5,225 nucleotides of DNA. It comes from an uncultured Thalassolituus sp. Its GTDB lineage: Bacteria; Pseudomonadota; Gammaproteobacteria; Pseudomonadales; Oceanobacteraceae. The first letter of the stretch is position 1, and every line of letters begins with the position of its first letter. The notes beneath the pieces are model-generated. The model saw nothing but the letters and a program-made list of their open reading frames with translations. It ran no database searches and was not told the origin of the DNA. The position numbers and the translations under genes are program-made. Of the stretch, positions 4,661 to 5,225 are shown one piece after another. The DNA lies in contig CAJXIT010000262.1 of assembly GCA_913054055.1 (NCBI GenBank), positions 1 through 5,225 on the forward strand, read 5' to 3'.

Positions 4661-5225
4661 TGTTAAATGCAATTTCGACGCAATGTATCCAAGAGTTCTG
4701 TGATGTAACGGCTGAAGCTGCTGGTGCAACTGTTGGCTCTAAAATGTTTAGCATCACACCGGTTATGGAAACCAAACTTCGTGATGCAATGAAACATTCA
4801 CATGCTTTCCTAGGCATGATTCACACGGGCTTTGTTGAGCAAATCAAAGGTCAGGTTATCGATGTTGGCTTAGACGGTTTAGCGACAGGTCGTGCGGACG
4901 GTCGATTCAGTGTTGATGTTGACCAAGAAGGCAATACTTATGAGCTCGTTAAAACAGATTCGGGGTGTCATATCCCTTGGGAGCTGATGACTCAATGGAT
5001 TAATTCTGGTAGCAAAAACCAGTGGTTGAATTTGATGAAGAACTCAATCGCTAAGCGCTTTGCATTAGATATGCTGCGTATTGGTTTTAATGGTACCAGT
5101 ATCGCAACGGTCACCGACCCAACGAATAACCCCTTGGGACAAGATGTAAACAAAGGTTGGCTTACCATTGTGAAAGAGAAGAAAGCTTCTCAAGTGCTGC
5201 CTGCAGCTGAGTTAGATCCTACAGG
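4660..5225 (+). CDS. N: Major capsid protein, P2 gpN family, 3'-truncated by window edge
   Basis: The first 188 codons of the major capsid protein are present, and the frame runs off the right edge; family members are about 340-360 residues, so roughly half is seen. The protein forms the icosahedral shell (HK97 fold in P2). Recognisable P2-family blocks are the N-terminal GSKMFSITPVMETKL (26-40), aligning with P2 DVSKKFTVEPSVTQTL, the IPWELMTQW region (105-113), the AKRFALDMLRIGFNGTS segment (131-147) and NPLGQDVNKGWL (157-168), among the best conserved stretches of the family. In P2 about 31 N-terminal residues are removed by gpO after KKF; here KMF|S after residue 30 occupies the same place. 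In P2-like phages the next genes are the small terminase subunit (M) and the head-completion protein (L), expected just past this window. Confidence 0.95.
   Translation, partial: MLNAISTQCIQEFCDVTAEAAGATVGSKMFSITPVMETKLRDAMKHSHAFLGMIHTGFVEQIKGQVIDVGLDGLATGRADGRFSVDVDQEGNTYELVKTDSGCHIPWELMTQWINSGSKNQWLNLMKNSIAKRFALDMLRIGFNGTSIATVTDPTNNPLGQDVNKGWLTIVKEKKASQVLPAAELDPT

Overview
The window carries the packaging and capsid module of a P2-like temperate myophage (Peduoviridae type). The host is probably a gammaproteobacterium. The AT-leaning composition and the style of the proteins suggest Vibrio or a relative, in the manner of K139/HP1-like phages, but this is inference from remembered families. 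The window holds no integrase, repressor, tail or host gene, so free phage and prophage cannot be told apart.

Layout. Positions 1-22 are not biological: they match the 3' end of the Illumina TruSeq read-1 adapter, so the left edge is an untrimmed assembly end. Positions 23-313 (minus strand) hold the first 97 codons of a small lipoprotein gene whose 3' end is cut off at the adapter. Positions 314-818 have no convincing gene. This AT-rich region carries several inverted and direct repeats and lies where P2-like phages keep cos, next to the portal gene. Positions 819-1838 (minus) encode the portal protein (Q). Positions 1843-3609 (minus) encode the terminase large subunit (P). Positions 3610-3781 are a divergent control region with a striking symmetrical array of TTCGG half-sites. 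Positions 3782-4660 (plus) encode the capsid scaffold/maturation protease (O). Position 4660 to the window edge (plus) is the first half of the major capsid gene (N), which runs off the end.

How the genes work together. O builds the procapsid around N and acts as its maturation protease. Q forms the dodecameric portal at one capsid vertex. P is the ATP-driven motor and nuclease that cuts DNA at cos and pumps it through Q. The two arms, P-Q leftward and O-N rightward, diverge from one intergenic region, exactly as in P2. P-Q and O-N are each tightly coupled: Q's ribosome-binding site overlaps the end of P, and the O stop overlaps the N start by one base.

The four main genes are ordinary members of known families. 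The points that deserve a second look are the adapter, the truncated lipoprotein (a possible moron gene), the four-half-site operator, possible F|S maturation cleavage sites shared by O and N, and the repeat-rich presumptive cos region. I found no clear sign of a wholly new system.
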